The translations under genes and the position numbers were made by a program. Below, in pieces: positions 24,978 through 33,066 of a stretch of 64,000 nucleotides of DNA. A model generated the notes under the pieces. It was not told the origin of the DNA, did not search any database, and saw only the letters and a list, made by a program, of their open reading frames with translations. Where the stretch lies: assembly GCA_017503075.1 (NCBI GenBank), contig JAFVTU010000011.1, positions 59,239-123,238 on the forward strand, in the 5' to 3' direction. Source of the stretch: Paludibacteraceae bacterium. GTDB lineage: Bacteria > Bacteroidota > Bacteroidia > Bacteroidales > Paludibacteraceae. Within the stretch, counting starts at the first letter, position 1, and each line of letters starts with the position of its first letter.

Positions 24978-26873
24978 TTACTTCTTCACCTTGATATACG
25001 TAATCGTGCCTTCGCTGCTGGTGAAGATACACTCTGTACCGCTGAGTGGCAATGGGGTGTTGAGGATGGAATTGCCAATCTTATGGCGGAAAAGCACCTT
25101 GCCCGTCTCGGCATCCATACCCAGCAGCAAACCATTCTTTGTACTCACCCACAAGGTGCCATCCTTCTCTAGCGGCATAGCAGGGTTGTGCTCGTAGCCG
25201 AAGTCGGCATGCGTCACCCATTGGGTGACGGGTGTAGTGTGGTGTAGGGTTGAGTAGTGTGGTGTAGTGTGGATAGCGACGATGGTGTCCCACATACATT
25301 TGGAATAGACTGTCTGGCTGTCTTCGCTCAAGCCGACCGTCTCGCGTACTTTATATTGGTTGGTTCGCCACACCACTGCGCCCGTCTCGGCGTCGAGGCA
25401 AGTAAAATAGCGGTCGGGGGCAGTGATGAAAATCTTACCATCTGCTGCCACAGGCCACACGCTGGCAGGGGAGAGTTTGGGGTTTCCCTTGCCGTTGTTC
25501 CACTTCCACGCGAGCGATCCGTCGTCGAGGTTGAGGGCATAGAGATGGGTATCCCAGCAGCCGAAATAGAGTTTGTCGCGGTACACCAATGGGCGAGTGA
25601 GGACATAGTTCTTCAGTTCGTCGAACGACCACTTCACTTTGCCCGTATGGATATCAATGGCGAACATTCTGCCGTCGCCACCACCGATATATGCCACGCC
25701 ATTGTGGATAGTAGCTGCACCCATAACAGCCTGAGCAGTGGTGATATGCCAGAGTTCTTTGCCAGTCTTGGCATCAAGTCCATAGATGTTATAGTTGGCA
25801 CTACCGAATACGACCACTCCTTCGCTGACGGCAGGGCTGCCCACGATACGCATGCCTGTATCGAAAGTCCATAGCGTCTTGCCCGACTTGAGCTCAAGCG
25901 CGTACATGCAGCCGATATCGTCGCCGATGAAGAGGCGCTGGCCGTCGGTGACAGGGGTGGAGTAGATACCGCCTTTCAACGCTTTATGCCATTGGCGGCG
26001 GACGTTCTTGTATTGCTTGTTGACGGAGAAATCAGGGCGTAAACTCTCATCCGATGCCCCATATTCCTTCTTTCCGAATGGCAAACTGAGCCAGTGTCTT
26101 TTTATATTGGACGCTTCGCTAAGAGCACCCCAACAATCAACAGATTGTTCGGGGACCCCGCTATGGGCTATTGGTGATAGGACGCGTTCGTAGAAGCGGA
26201 TGGAATCGGTGATGGAGATTATAGAATAACCATTTGTACCGTCTTTGTCTCGCAGATTAGAGCGATTGAGGACATCGGCTATACCGTCGCAGTCGAAGAG
26301 CAGGTTGCGGTGGTAGTGACCGCCCATGATGCATTGCACGTTGTGCTGGCGTAGGACATCGGTCACGTCATACCAGTTATCCACATCACCATTGCGTAGT
26401 GGGTAGTGGGTGAAAACGAAGATAGGCGCATCGCCTGCCTTGGACACACTATCCAGATTATGCTTGAGCCATGCTATATCCTGCGGCGCCACATGTCCGT
26501 CTGCCATGCGGATGACAGGGCCCGAATTGAAGCCAATGAAGTACATCCCATTGTGCGAAAATGCAAAGCGACTATCGCCAAACACGCGGGTGAAGTCCAT
26601 CACGCCGGACTCTGACCAGGTGGTCTCGTGGTTGCCCGAAGCCGCGTAATAAGGCACGCGGAGCTGATCAAGCGCCGCCTTGATGGCTTCGATGGAAGCA
26701 CGGTCGCCGTTCTCAGTGAGGTCGCCTGTAACGACAACAAACTCAATATTTGGATTCTGATTGATATCAGCAATGGAGCGCTGCAAATCCTCCATCGGAC
26801 GAGGGTTGGAGGTAGAGATATGCGTGTCAGTCAGCAGCGCGAAGGAGAAAAGAAGGATGGATAGGAGTTTCAT
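24978..26873 (-). CDS. Metallophosphoesterase fused to PQQ-like beta-propeller
   Basis: 631 aa. A short signal sequence leads straight into calcineurin-like motifs: LTDTHIS, VTGDLTENGD, ASGNHETTW, FTHYPLRNG, MGGHYHRN (about 15-200). From about 290 there are six or more PQQ-type blades (LKSGKTLWTFDTG, AKTGKELWHI, IHTGKVKWSF, LDDGSLAWKW, AETGAVVWRT, AETGKVLFRH). It is probably exported and acts on a phosphoester, with the propeller as a binding platform. Repeat DNA encodes residues near 225-255 (26108-26195) and HTTPHYSTLHHTTPVTQWVT (25211-25274). It follows dnaX by 46 bp. Confidence 0.85.
   Translation of the reverse strand: MKLLSILLFSFALLTDTHISTSNPRPMEDLQRSIADINQNPNIEFVVVTGDLTENGDRASIEAIKAALDQLRVPYYAASGNHETTWSESGVMDFTRVFGDSRFAFSHNGMYFIGFNSGPVIRMADGHVAPQDIAWLKHNLDSVSKAGDAPIFVFTHYPLRNGDVDNWYDVTDVLRQHNVQCIMGGHYHRNLLFDCDGIADVLNRSNLRDKDGTNGYSIISITDSIRFYERVLSPIAHSGVPEQSVDCWGALSEASNIKRHWLSLPFGKKEYGASDESLRPDFSVNKQYKNVRRQWHKALKGGIYSTPVTDGQRLFIGDDIGCMYALELKSGKTLWTFDTGMRIVGSPAVSEGVVVFGSANYNIYGLDAKTGKELWHITTAQAVMGAATIHNGVAYIGGGDGRMFAIDIHTGKVKWSFDELKNYVLTRPLVYRDKLYFGCWDTHLYALNLDDGSLAWKWNNGKGNPKLSPASVWPVAADGKIFITAPDRYFTCLDAETGAVVWRTNQYKVRETVGLSEDSQTVYSKCMWDTIVAIHTTPHYSTLHHTTPVTQWVTHADFGYEHNPAMPLEKDGTLWVSTKNGLLLGMDAETGKVLFRHKIGNSILNTPLPLSGTECIFTSSEGTITYIKVKK
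25211..25274 (-). repeat. Hairpin plus tandem repeat inside the metallophosphatase-PQQ gene
   Basis: GTCACCC-ATT-GGGTGAC (25213-25229) is a perfect small hairpin. It is followed by GTGTAGTGTG-type units of about 10-11 bp up to 25274, close in sequence to the repeat at 23351. Confidence 0.75.
26108..26195 (-). repeat. Hairpin repeats (family A) inside the metallophosphatase-PQQ gene
   Basis: Contains TTGGACGCTTCGCTAA, AACAATCAACAGATTGTT (stem AACAATC/GATTGTT), and GGGCTATTGGTGATAGGACG. They encode a loop between the phosphatase and propeller domains. Confidence 0.55.
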
Positions 26874-26881
26874 GGTGGTAG

Positions 26882-26917
26882 GATGGAGTAGAATGGAGTA
26901 GAATGGAGTAGAATGGT
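26882..26917. repeat. 10-bp tandem repeat between dnaX and the metallophosphatase gene
   Basis: AGTAGAATGG is repeated three times with a fourth divergent copy (AGGATGG). It ends just before the dnaX stop at 26920. Confidence 0.85.
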
Positions 26918-26919
26918 GA

Positions 26920-28668
26920 TTATTCGAGTTGGAGGTTGAGTTGATTCTTGAGATCTACGAGGTGCGGATTGAGTTCGGATAGTAGTTTGTATTTATCTGC
27001 TGCCGTATATGCCTTTTGGCTTCGGTTGAACTCTGCGACCTCTACTTGCAATTTCAGCAGATCATTCTGCAGTGCATCGCGCACGATGTCCATCACGCGT
27101 TTGCCAAACTTGGCAAACTCTTGTTTTTGCCAAGGATTAGCAACGGTGATGCGGCATAGCGTATCGGATACCAATGTGGGCTTGCAGTTGTTGAGCATAG
27201 CCACTAGACGCTCTTCCCCACGGAAGTGTTGGCTCAGACCAACCCACGCGTCAATGAGTTGGTCAGCTGTAAAAGGGGTGTTACGCTGTAGATCGGTTGT
27301 GTCTGTAGATGGTAGATCGCTTCGCTGTAGATCGGCTGCGCCTGTGGATGGAGTACTAATCAAGCCTAGATCACCCAGCGATGGCATGGCACCAAGGGAG
27401 GGGGTATTGGAGCGAGTAGGCGATTGAGGCGATTGAGGCGATTGAGGCGAAGAGGCGATTGGGCGAGCAGTAGCACTAGGGGTGCTAGATTGACTAGATT
27501 GACTAGACTGACTAGAAGGGCTAGGAGTAGTCGTGCGCTTGGGTGATGGAGTAGGTGGAGTAGGTGTGTCGGTAGGGTCTAGCAGACGACATAGCTTGAC
27601 AAGCGCCAACTCTACTGTCAATCGTTTATTCTTTGCTGTGCGATAGTTAATATCACAAGTGTTCATCACGTCCAACGCATTGAATAGCCACTTTGCATTG
27701 CAGCGTTTTGCTTGCTCTTGATAGTGTACACGAATCGTCTCTGAAGTCTCCAGCAGTTGTACTGTGGCTGCATCTTTACTCACCAGCACATCACGTAGGT
27801 GTTGCGCAAAGCCTGTCACGAAATGCCCCGCATCAAAGCCTTTCACCAACACTTCGTTCAGCAACAACAACGCTTCGCTCACGCTGCCTGCCAATGCGGC
27901 ATCCACCAATCGGAAATAGTAGTCCGTATCTAGCACATTCAGCACACCTATCGCCTGCTCATACGTGATATTTGTTCCGCAGAACGACACCAACTGGTCG
28001 AATATACTCAGCGCATCACGCATACCACCATCGGCTTTTTGTGCCACCACATTCAGTGCCTCTTCGCTCGCGTTGATACCTTCTTGTTTAGCCACATATT
28101 GCAAATGGCGAATCGTATCAGCCACAGTAATGCGACTAAAGTCATATACCTGACAACGGCTCAGGATGGTTGGCAACACTTTGTGTTTCTCTGTGGTTGC
28201 CAAGATAAAGATGGCATATGCTGGTGGCTCCTCCAATGTCTTCAATAGCGCATTGAACGCACCTTGCGACAGCATGTGCACCTCATCTATAATATATACA
28301 CTGTATTTACCTATTTGTGGCGGAATACGCACTTGGTCTATCAGCGAACGAATGTCCTCCACCGAGTTATTGGACGCCGCGTCCAACTCGTGGATATTAA
28401 ACGAACGCTGTTCATTAAATGCTGTACACGACTCACATTGGTTGCACGCATCATGTTCTGCTGTAGGATTCAGACAGTTGATAGTCTTCGCGAAGATACG
28501 CGCACATGTTGTCTTACCTACTCCACGAGGACCGCAGAACAGATAGGCATGAGCCAAGTGATTGGTACGTATAGCATTACGCAACGTCTGCGTCAATGCT
28601 TCTTGCCCCACCACACTTTCGAAAGTCGTAGGCCGATACTTTCTTGCTGATACGATATAATTTTCCAT
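26920..28668 (-). CDS. dnaX: DNA polymerase III subunit gamma/tau
   Basis: 582 aa from MENYIVSARKYRP at 28668; residues further upstream would come from the promoter and terminator region. Clamp-loader ATPase: Walker A GPRGVGKTTC, the zinc module (CLNPTAEHDACNQCESC), Walker B YIIDEVHMLS, sensor ILATTEKHKV and LSRCQVYDF. Residues about 360-490 are a disordered linker made of repeat-encoded runs (SSQSSQSSQSS, SPQSPQSPQSP, DLQRSDLPSTDTTDLQ). A C-terminal tau-like domain follows (TADQLIDAWVGLSQHF). I see no slippery heptamer before the linker. Confidence 0.95.
   Translation of the reverse strand: MENYIVSARKYRPTTFESVVGQEALTQTLRNAIRTNHLAHAYLFCGPRGVGKTTCARIFAKTINCLNPTAEHDACNQCESCTAFNEQRSFNIHELDAASNNSVEDIRSLIDQVRIPPQIGKYSVYIIDEVHMLSQGAFNALLKTLEEPPAYAIFILATTEKHKVLPTILSRCQVYDFSRITVADTIRHLQYVAKQEGINASEEALNVVAQKADGGMRDALSIFDQLVSFCGTNITYEQAIGVLNVLDTDYYFRLVDAALAGSVSEALLLLNEVLVKGFDAGHFVTGFAQHLRDVLVSKDAATVQLLETSETIRVHYQEQAKRCNAKWLFNALDVMNTCDINYRTAKNKRLTVELALVKLCRLLDPTDTPTPPTPSPKRTTTPSPSSQSSQSSQSSTPSATARPIASSPQSPQSPQSPTRSNTPSLGAMPSLGDLGLISTPSTGAADLQRSDLPSTDTTDLQRNTPFTADQLIDAWVGLSQHFRGEERLVAMLNNCKPTLVSDTLCRITVANPWQKQEFAKFGKRVMDIVRDALQNDLLKLQVEVAEFNRSQKAYTAADKYKLLSELNPHLVDLKNQLNLQLE
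27286..27352 (-). repeat. TAGATCG/GTAGATGG composite repeat (family C) in dnaX
   Basis: Plus strand: TGTAGATCGG, TCTGTAGATGGTAGATCGC, TTCGCTGTAGATCGGCTG, CGCCTGTGGATGG. It matches the element in ygiQ (23438-23506) in inverse orientation relative to the host gene. Confidence 0.75.
27418..27522 (-). repeat. GGCGATTGA and TGACTAGAT tandem repeats in dnaX
   Basis: GGCGATTGA is repeated three to four times near 27420-27460 (9-bp, frame-keeping, encoding SPQ), then a TGACTAGAT-type 9-bp repeat near 27490-27520 encodes SSQ. Both lie in the disordered linker. Confidence 0.85.
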
Positions 28669-28686
28669 AGAAAAACAATTAGCGCA

Positions 28687-28717
28687 CAAAGGTACAACAA
28701 AAAAAGCACATTTGCAA
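28687..28717 (-). promoter_or_regulatory. Bacteroidota-type promoter for dnaX
   Basis: Minus-strand TACCTTTG at 28687-28694, TTG at 28715-28717, 20 bp apart, 19 bp before the dnaX ATG. The -33 box lies in the loop of the mltG terminator. Confidence 0.65.
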
Positions 28718-28735
28718 GGAAATGTGCTTTTTTTT
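28699..28735 (-). terminator. Terminator after mltG
   Basis: AAAGCACATTT and AAATGTGCTTT form an 11-bp stem with a 6-nt loop and T runs on both strands. It sits 25 bp after the mltG stop and overlaps the dnaX promoter. Confidence 0.85.
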
Positions 28736-28759
28736 ATCAATTGTTTCGAGTAATGCGGA

Positions 28760-29797
28760 TCACTTGACCTTTCGCTCATTGAGTGCGCGTTGGTATTGGC
28801 GGGCTACTTGGTTATGCTGTGCATAGGTTGCCGAAAAGATATGTGTACCCGAGAAATCAGGGTTGGCGCACATATAGAGATAATCGGTCTTTGGAGCATT
28901 CAATACCGCATCAATCACATCTGGTCGTGCTAAACGAATAGGACCTGGAGGTAGGCCACGGTATTTGTAAGTATTGTATGGTGAATCGATGGCAAGGTGG
29001 CGTTTGAGTACGCGACGCAAAGAGAAATCACCTACAGCAAAAATCACCGTTGGACATGCTTGTAGGGCGATACCTTTTTTTAGTCGGTTGATATAGATAG
29101 ATGCGATGGTTGGGTATTCGTCCTTTTTGTTGGTTTCCGAAGCAATGATAGAGGCAATGGTGCTTACTTCTGTAGGGGTGAGTCCAAGTTGCTTTGCTTT
29201 GGTTAGGCGTTCATCGTTCCAAAAACGCTGGTATTCCTTGTGCATGCGGGCAAAGAGTTGGTCCGCTGACATGGTCCAATACACCTCGTATGTGTTAGGG
29301 ATGAAGAGGCATACAGCAGTTTCGGGAGTGAGGCCAAAATGCGCCATGTACTCTCGGTCGTTGAGGCGCATGATAATTTCGGTGGAGTCAAGGAGTAGTC
29401 GTTTGCCTAGATGTCCAGCTAGTTGTTCGCGTGTGCGAATGGACTGAGTGAAAGATAGGCGGATAGGTGTCTGCTCACCTAGTTGCAAGCGACGAATCAA
29501 TTCGCGGTTGCTAATCTCGCTAGCGAATCGATAATGACCTGGTTTGGTTTGGGTAAAGCGGAGGTATTTGCAGTGCAAGCACCAAGCTAATTCGGAGAGC
29601 ATATGGTAGTCTTCGGTGATCTCCGTTAGTATCGAGTCGGAGGTGGTGTGAGGATAGACATGATATGCATGCGCCTCTTCGTCAAGACTGCGGAAGTTGC
29701 TGACTGCAAAGTGGTAATATTGTTTAATGCAAAATCCTGCTGCAGCAAACAGAATGATTGCTACGGTAGATAGAATGATCCAAGTTGTTTTTTTCAT
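28760..29797 (-). CDS. mltG: Endolytic murein transglycosylase
   Basis: 345 aa. One N-terminal transmembrane helix (WIILSTVAIILFAAAGFCI) anchors a periplasmic YceG domain. The catalytic Glu lies in STIASIIASETNKKDEYPTI, and the C-terminal NTYKYRGLPPGPIRLARPD signature is present. It cleaves nascent glycan strands and sets their length. MKKTTW at 29797 is used rather than an upstream alternative start two codons earlier. A 49-bp duplicated palindromic repeat lies just upstream. Confidence 0.93.
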   Translation of the reverse strand: MKKTTWIILSTVAIILFAAAGFCIKQYYHFAVSNFRSLDEEAHAYHVYPHTTSDSILTEITEDYHMLSELAWCLHCKYLRFTQTKPGHYRFASEISNRELIRRLQLGEQTPIRLSFTQSIRTREQLAGHLGKRLLLDSTEIIMRLNDREYMAHFGLTPETAVCLFIPNTYEVYWTMSADQLFARMHKEYQRFWNDERLTKAKQLGLTPTEVSTIASIIASETNKKDEYPTIASIYINRLKKGIALQACPTVIFAVGDFSLRRVLKRHLAIDSPYNTYKYRGLPPGPIRLARPDVIDAVLNAPKTDYLYMCANPDFSGTHIFSATYAQHNQVARQYQRALNERKVK

Positions 29798-29814
29798 AAT
29801 CAAGTTGTTTTTAT

Positions 29815-29919
29815 GAGGGGGATTCCTACGTAATCCCCGAAGTCTGCCGACGGCATCCTTGCATCTTTTGGAGGGGGATTCCTACGTAATCCCCGAAGTC
29901 TGCCGACGGCATCCTTGCA
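29815..29919. repeat. Two identical 49-bp direct repeats with internal palindromes
   Basis: Units at 29815-29863 and 29871-29919 are identical. Each holds GGGGATT-CCTACGT-AATCCCC and TGCCG-A-CGGCA hairpins. They stand between mltG and tRNA-Ser. The GAGGGGGATT start also resembles the T-arm end of the adjacent tRNA gene (GGAGGGGGATTCGAA on the plus strand). Confidence 0.9.
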
Positions 29920-29978
29920 AAAAAATACCATGTGCTCTCACTCAAGCAAGCTTGGATTCGGCTACATGGTACTTTTTG

Positions 29979-30065
29979 CGGAAGGAGGGGGATTCGAACC
30001 CCCGGTACGGTTACCCGTACGACAGTTTAGCAAACTGTTGGTTTCAGCCACTCACCCATCCTTCC
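29979..30065 (-). tRNA. tRNA-Ser (GCT anticodon)
   Basis: Minus strand. The acceptor stem GGAAGGA (5') pairs with TCCTTCC (3'). The anticodon arm ACAGT-TTGCTAA-ACTGT carries anticodon GCT for AGC/AGU serine codons. A long variable arm (GTACGG-GTAA-CCGTAC) is typical of tRNA-Ser, and the T arm is GGGGG-TTCGAAT-CCCCC. About 87 nt; CCA is not encoded. Confidence 0.97.
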
Positions 30066-30127
30066 TCGCGCTTTGCGCGAACATAGACAGCTATTGTCTG
30101 AAGACGCTTTCTTTCGAAAAGCGGCTG

Positions 30128-30158
30128 CAAAGGTACTGCTTTTTTTTGGATTGACCAA
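30128..30158 (-). promoter_or_regulatory. Bacteroidota-type promoter for tRNA-Ser
   Basis: Minus-strand TACCTTTG at 30128-30135 with TTG at 30156-30158, 20 bp apart, about 60 bp before the mature 5' end of the tRNA. Confidence 0.6.
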
Positions 30159-30246
30159 ATATTTTTGCGAAAAAATGTGTTTTATTCCAGAAAAGGTAAG
30201 TAAAAATAGTGGAAAAATGCAGAAAAAGTCACTTGTGGTGGGAAAT

Positions 30247-31197
30247 TTATGCCAGTAATTGATTGATGGCTTGTTGGGCTTGTGTGCCTACAACGACAAG
30301 GCGATAGACTAGTAGTTCGCGGAGTTTGGACGCTAGGTCAAAAGGTTTGGCATGTGCGAAAGATGATAGGCGGAAGAAACGGTATAACTGCTGGATATAG
30401 CCATTGGTGATAATGGTCTTTCCATACATGTCCATGCCCACTTCTCGCAGAGAATCTACGGACAATTGGCTCTTGATAAGTGCTTTGAACGAAGGATACA
30501 TATGGCATAGTGCATACTTGTCGCTATCGCACATAGGCCACATTTGTATGAGACTATCTATCTCGTCGCGGTCGTCTTCGGGGATGTTGATGATAGCATT
30601 ATCTGTCCACGGTAATAGCCAATTAGCGGCTTGTTCGCGAAAGAAAGGTGTAGAATAAAACTCTTTGAAAATGAGAAAGTTTTGGTCGAGTTGCATTTTT
30701 GCGATATGCTCCATCTCACTTTGACGGCTGCGGATGATGTCGTAGAACTCATTGCTCTCTCGATTGTTCATGAGTGGTAGCAGTTCTTTAGTGAGTTGTG
30801 CATTGAACTGCTCCATCCGCTTCATTTGTGTGGTGCGTGCAATATTGGTGAGCGCGGTAAAACTGAGTTCGGGTGCATAAGTGAGCACCTCTTGTATCTC
30901 GCCAAGTAGTACTTTGTTACGACGGATGGAGGTGTCATGCTGTATCATGACGAGTAGCAGTCCTACCACTACGCGCTCGAATGCCTCTGGCGAAATTCCA
31001 TCGCAAGAGGTGAGCAGGAGCATAAGGTTGTCCTCGCTCCAAGGGTTCTCGATGAGGTTGATGGTGAGTCCGGCAATAGCCATGAGGCCATCGGTGGTGT
31101 TGGTTGGATCTTGAGCATAAACGCGAAAAGCCGCCATATCGTCTTCAGAAAAAGTCGTATGGGTGCGGTAGTAGTCGAAGATTTCCGTTGAACTCAC
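30247..31197 (-). CDS. Conserved Bacteroidales protein of unknown function
   Basis: 316 aa from a GTG at 31197. Longer starts (to 31287) would overlap the upstream glycosyltransferase by 65 bp. The chain is helical and soluble, without signal or membrane segment. Segments such as FYSTPFFREQAANWLLPWTD and MWPMCDSDKYALCHMYPSFK resemble the C-terminal half of a larger Bacteroidales helical-repeat protein that I recall at about 700 residues. If so, this copy lacks the N-terminal half. It is translationally close to the GT2 gene and ends the unit. Function unknown; start uncertain. Confidence 0.65.
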   Translation of the reverse strand: MSSTEIFDYYRTHTTFSEDDMAAFRVYAQDPTNTTDGLMAIAGLTINLIENPWSEDNLMLLLTSCDGISPEAFERVVVGLLLVMIQHDTSIRRNKVLLGEIQEVLTYAPELSFTALTNIARTTQMKRMEQFNAQLTKELLPLMNNRESNEFYDIIRSRQSEMEHIAKMQLDQNFLIFKEFYSTPFFREQAANWLLPWTDNAIINIPEDDRDEIDSLIQMWPMCDSDKYALCHMYPSFKALIKSQLSVDSLREVGMDMYGKTIITNGYIQQLYRFFRLSSFAHAKPFDLASKLRELLVYRLVVVGTQAQQAINQLLA

Positions 31198-31222
31198 CTT
31201 AATGAATTGGTTAAAATGACAG

Positions 31223-32173
31223 TTAGAACTTCTCTTTGATAAGATAGTTATTGCGTTCGGATGAATTGCGGATGATAAGCTCGCCAAGGAATCCTGCCAA
31301 GAACAACATGCACCCTAATATCATCATCAGTATGCTTAGGTGGAAATAAGGATTATCGCCTACGAGCATAGCCGATTCGCCGTGGGATAGCGCGTAGAGT
31401 TTCATGGCCCCAACTACTACGATAGCAATAAAACCGAGTATAAACATTACGCTACCTACTAGTCCGAAGAAGTGCATAGGTTGTTTGCCAAACTTGTTGA
31501 GGAACCAGAGCGTCATCAAATCGAGGTATCCGTTGACAAAGCGATTCAGCCCAAACTTGCTGACGCCAAATTCGCGCTTGCGGTGTTGTACCACTTTTTC
31601 GCCAATCTTAGTAAAACCTGCGTTTTTGGCCAAATAGGGGATGTAGCGATGCATTTCGGAGAACACTTCGATATTTTTCACTACTTCCTGACGGTAGGCC
31701 TTCAGACCACAATTCATATCATGAAGCTTGATGCCTGTTACCCAACGCGCGGTGGCATTGAAGAGTTTGCTAGGTATGTTTTTGGTAAGTTTGTTATCAT
31801 AGCGCTTTTGCTTCCAACCGCTGACAAGGTCAAATCCCTCATCGGTAATCATGCGATAGAGTTCTGGTATCTCGTCGGGAGAGTCTTGTAGGTCTGCATC
31901 CATGGTGATGACAACATCGCCTTGTGCCGCGTCAAAACCGCAGTATAAGGCAGCAGATTTGCCATAATTGCGTCGGAAATTGATACCTCGTACGTGTTCG
32001 TTGCTATCACGTAATTGCTTGATTACCTGCCATGATTGGTCAGTGGAGCCATCATTGACAAACACGATCTCGTAGGTAAAATCGTGCTCTTGCATCACGC
32101 GTAGAATCCAATCATGGAGCGCGGGCAGGCTTTCGGCCTCATTGAATAGGGGTACAATGACGGAGATATTCAT
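31223..32173 (-). CDS. Family 2 glycosyltransferase (GtrB/DPM-like), membrane-bound
   Basis: 316 aa. The GT-A fold begins with MNISVIVPLFNEAESLPALH, has the donor motif MDADLQDSPDEI and the acceptor-side SGWKQKRYDN. Two transmembrane helices at about 230-255 and 270-295 follow. This is the bactoprenol/dolichol-phosphate sugar transferase layout (GtrB, ArnC, DPM1), which loads a hexose onto a lipid phosphate for surface glycan or lipid A modification. Specificity is not readable. Confidence 0.92.
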   Translation of the reverse strand: MNISVIVPLFNEAESLPALHDWILRVMQEHDFTYEIVFVNDGSTDQSWQVIKQLRDSNEHVRGINFRRNYGKSAALYCGFDAAQGDVVITMDADLQDSPDEIPELYRMITDEGFDLVSGWKQKRYDNKLTKNIPSKLFNATARWVTGIKLHDMNCGLKAYRQEVVKNIEVFSEMHRYIPYLAKNAGFTKIGEKVVQHRKREFGVSKFGLNRFVNGYLDLMTLWFLNKFGKQPMHFFGLVGSVMFILGFIAIVVVGAMKLYALSHGESAMLVGDNPYFHLSILMMILGCMLFLAGFLGELIIRNSSERNNYLIKEKF

Positions 32174-32188
32174 ATGCTATGAGATTGA

Positions 32189-32863
32189 TTACATATGATA
32201 GCGTCCAGTGCCATCTGTGCACCTGAAGAACCACGCATCTCCTGATAGCTTGATTGTATAGACATCGCTTTGGCATGAGCGCAACGCTTCTTTTAGGTTC
32301 TCGGGGATATTACCGTAGAACTTGAATCCAGATTCATATACTACAATTGCTGCGTCATCGGTGATGCATGCAGTCCAGATTTGTCCGTACTTTTCAAACC
32401 CGTCGCTGAGCCATCCCATCAGTTCGTCGGAAGACGCACTGATTTGCTTGGTGGTGATTAATATCCAATCTCCAGAGTCGTTAAAGGTAATGGTGGTGAT
32501 ATGCTCGCCATCTTCTTGGCAAGTGGTAATTTTGTGCTTGAGGTTGTCATATGACAAATCGTAATATATATCGTTTTGGTTACACAGAATGGCCCATCTG
32601 CCAAGTTCCGTGATGTGTATATCTTGAATCTCTGCTTTTTGCGCATTCAGTTCGTACAAAGCCTCGGTAAAGTCGTTAGGGCATCCTTGAGCAGCCCATC
32701 CGTTTTGACCATAGATCATAGCGTCTCCATTGTATTGGGTGATAGCAACACTCTTACACTCATCTTTCTCTCGGATAACTTGCTTGATACACTCGCGAGA
32801 TGATTGAGCTATCATGGTCATTGCCATAGCAAATGACGCAATAAAAAGGAAAAATTTCTTCAT
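32189..32863 (-). CDS. Exported protein built of ~42-residue repeats, unknown function
   Basis: 224 aa with a signal peptide (FLFIASFAMAMTMIAQ). The mature part divides into about four and a half repeats starting near VAITQYNG, IHITELGRW, ITFNDSGDW, ACITDDAA and IKLSGDAW. Each has an I-x-I-T/S strand, a D/G turn with W, a second strand, then P/D-x-L helix-like residues. This suggests a small propeller or solenoid. I do not recognise the family. Own promoter at 32939; 16 bp upstream of the GT2 gene in the same direction. Confidence 0.65.
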   Translation of the reverse strand: MKKFFLFIASFAMAMTMIAQSSRECIKQVIREKDECKSVAITQYNGDAMIYGQNGWAAQGCPNDFTEALYELNAQKAEIQDIHITELGRWAILCNQNDIYYDLSYDNLKHKITTCQEDGEHITTITFNDSGDWILITTKQISASSDELMGWLSDGFEKYGQIWTACITDDAAIVVYESGFKFYGNIPENLKEALRSCQSDVYTIKLSGDAWFFRCTDGTGRYHM

Positions 32864-32938
32864 AATGATATTAACTGAGTTATTATTTTACATTTAACAG
32901 GTTTGCCTACACTAGGAGGCGAATTTACTTTGAGCAGG

Positions 32939-32969
32939 CAAAGGTACAGCTTTTTTTTGAAATATGCAA
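32939..32969 (-). promoter_or_regulatory. Bacteroidota-type promoter for the repeat protein/GT2 unit
   Basis: Minus-strand TACCTTTG at 32939-32946, TTG at 32967-32969, 20 bp apart. Divergent from the crp promoter 50 bp away. Confidence 0.65.
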
Positions 32970-32996
32970 GAAAAAAGTTTTTTTTTGCGATTTTGC

Positions 32997-33027
32997 TTGC
33001 ATATATGTTTTTTTTTTAGTAATTTTG
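32997..33027 (+). promoter_or_regulatory. Bacteroidota-type promoter for the Crp/Fnr gene
   Basis: TTG at 32997-32999 and TAATTTTG at 33020-33027, 20 bp apart, 39 bp before the ATG at 33067. Confidence 0.6.
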
Positions 33028-33066
33028 CGGCGAAATTAATTAGGTCTGTTAATTTTCTGCAATCGT

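Noticed and set aside
26920-28668. Programmed frameshift in dnaX giving gamma and tau
   Set aside because: No A-rich slippery heptamer followed by a stem was seen before the linker; the linker itself is repeat DNA.
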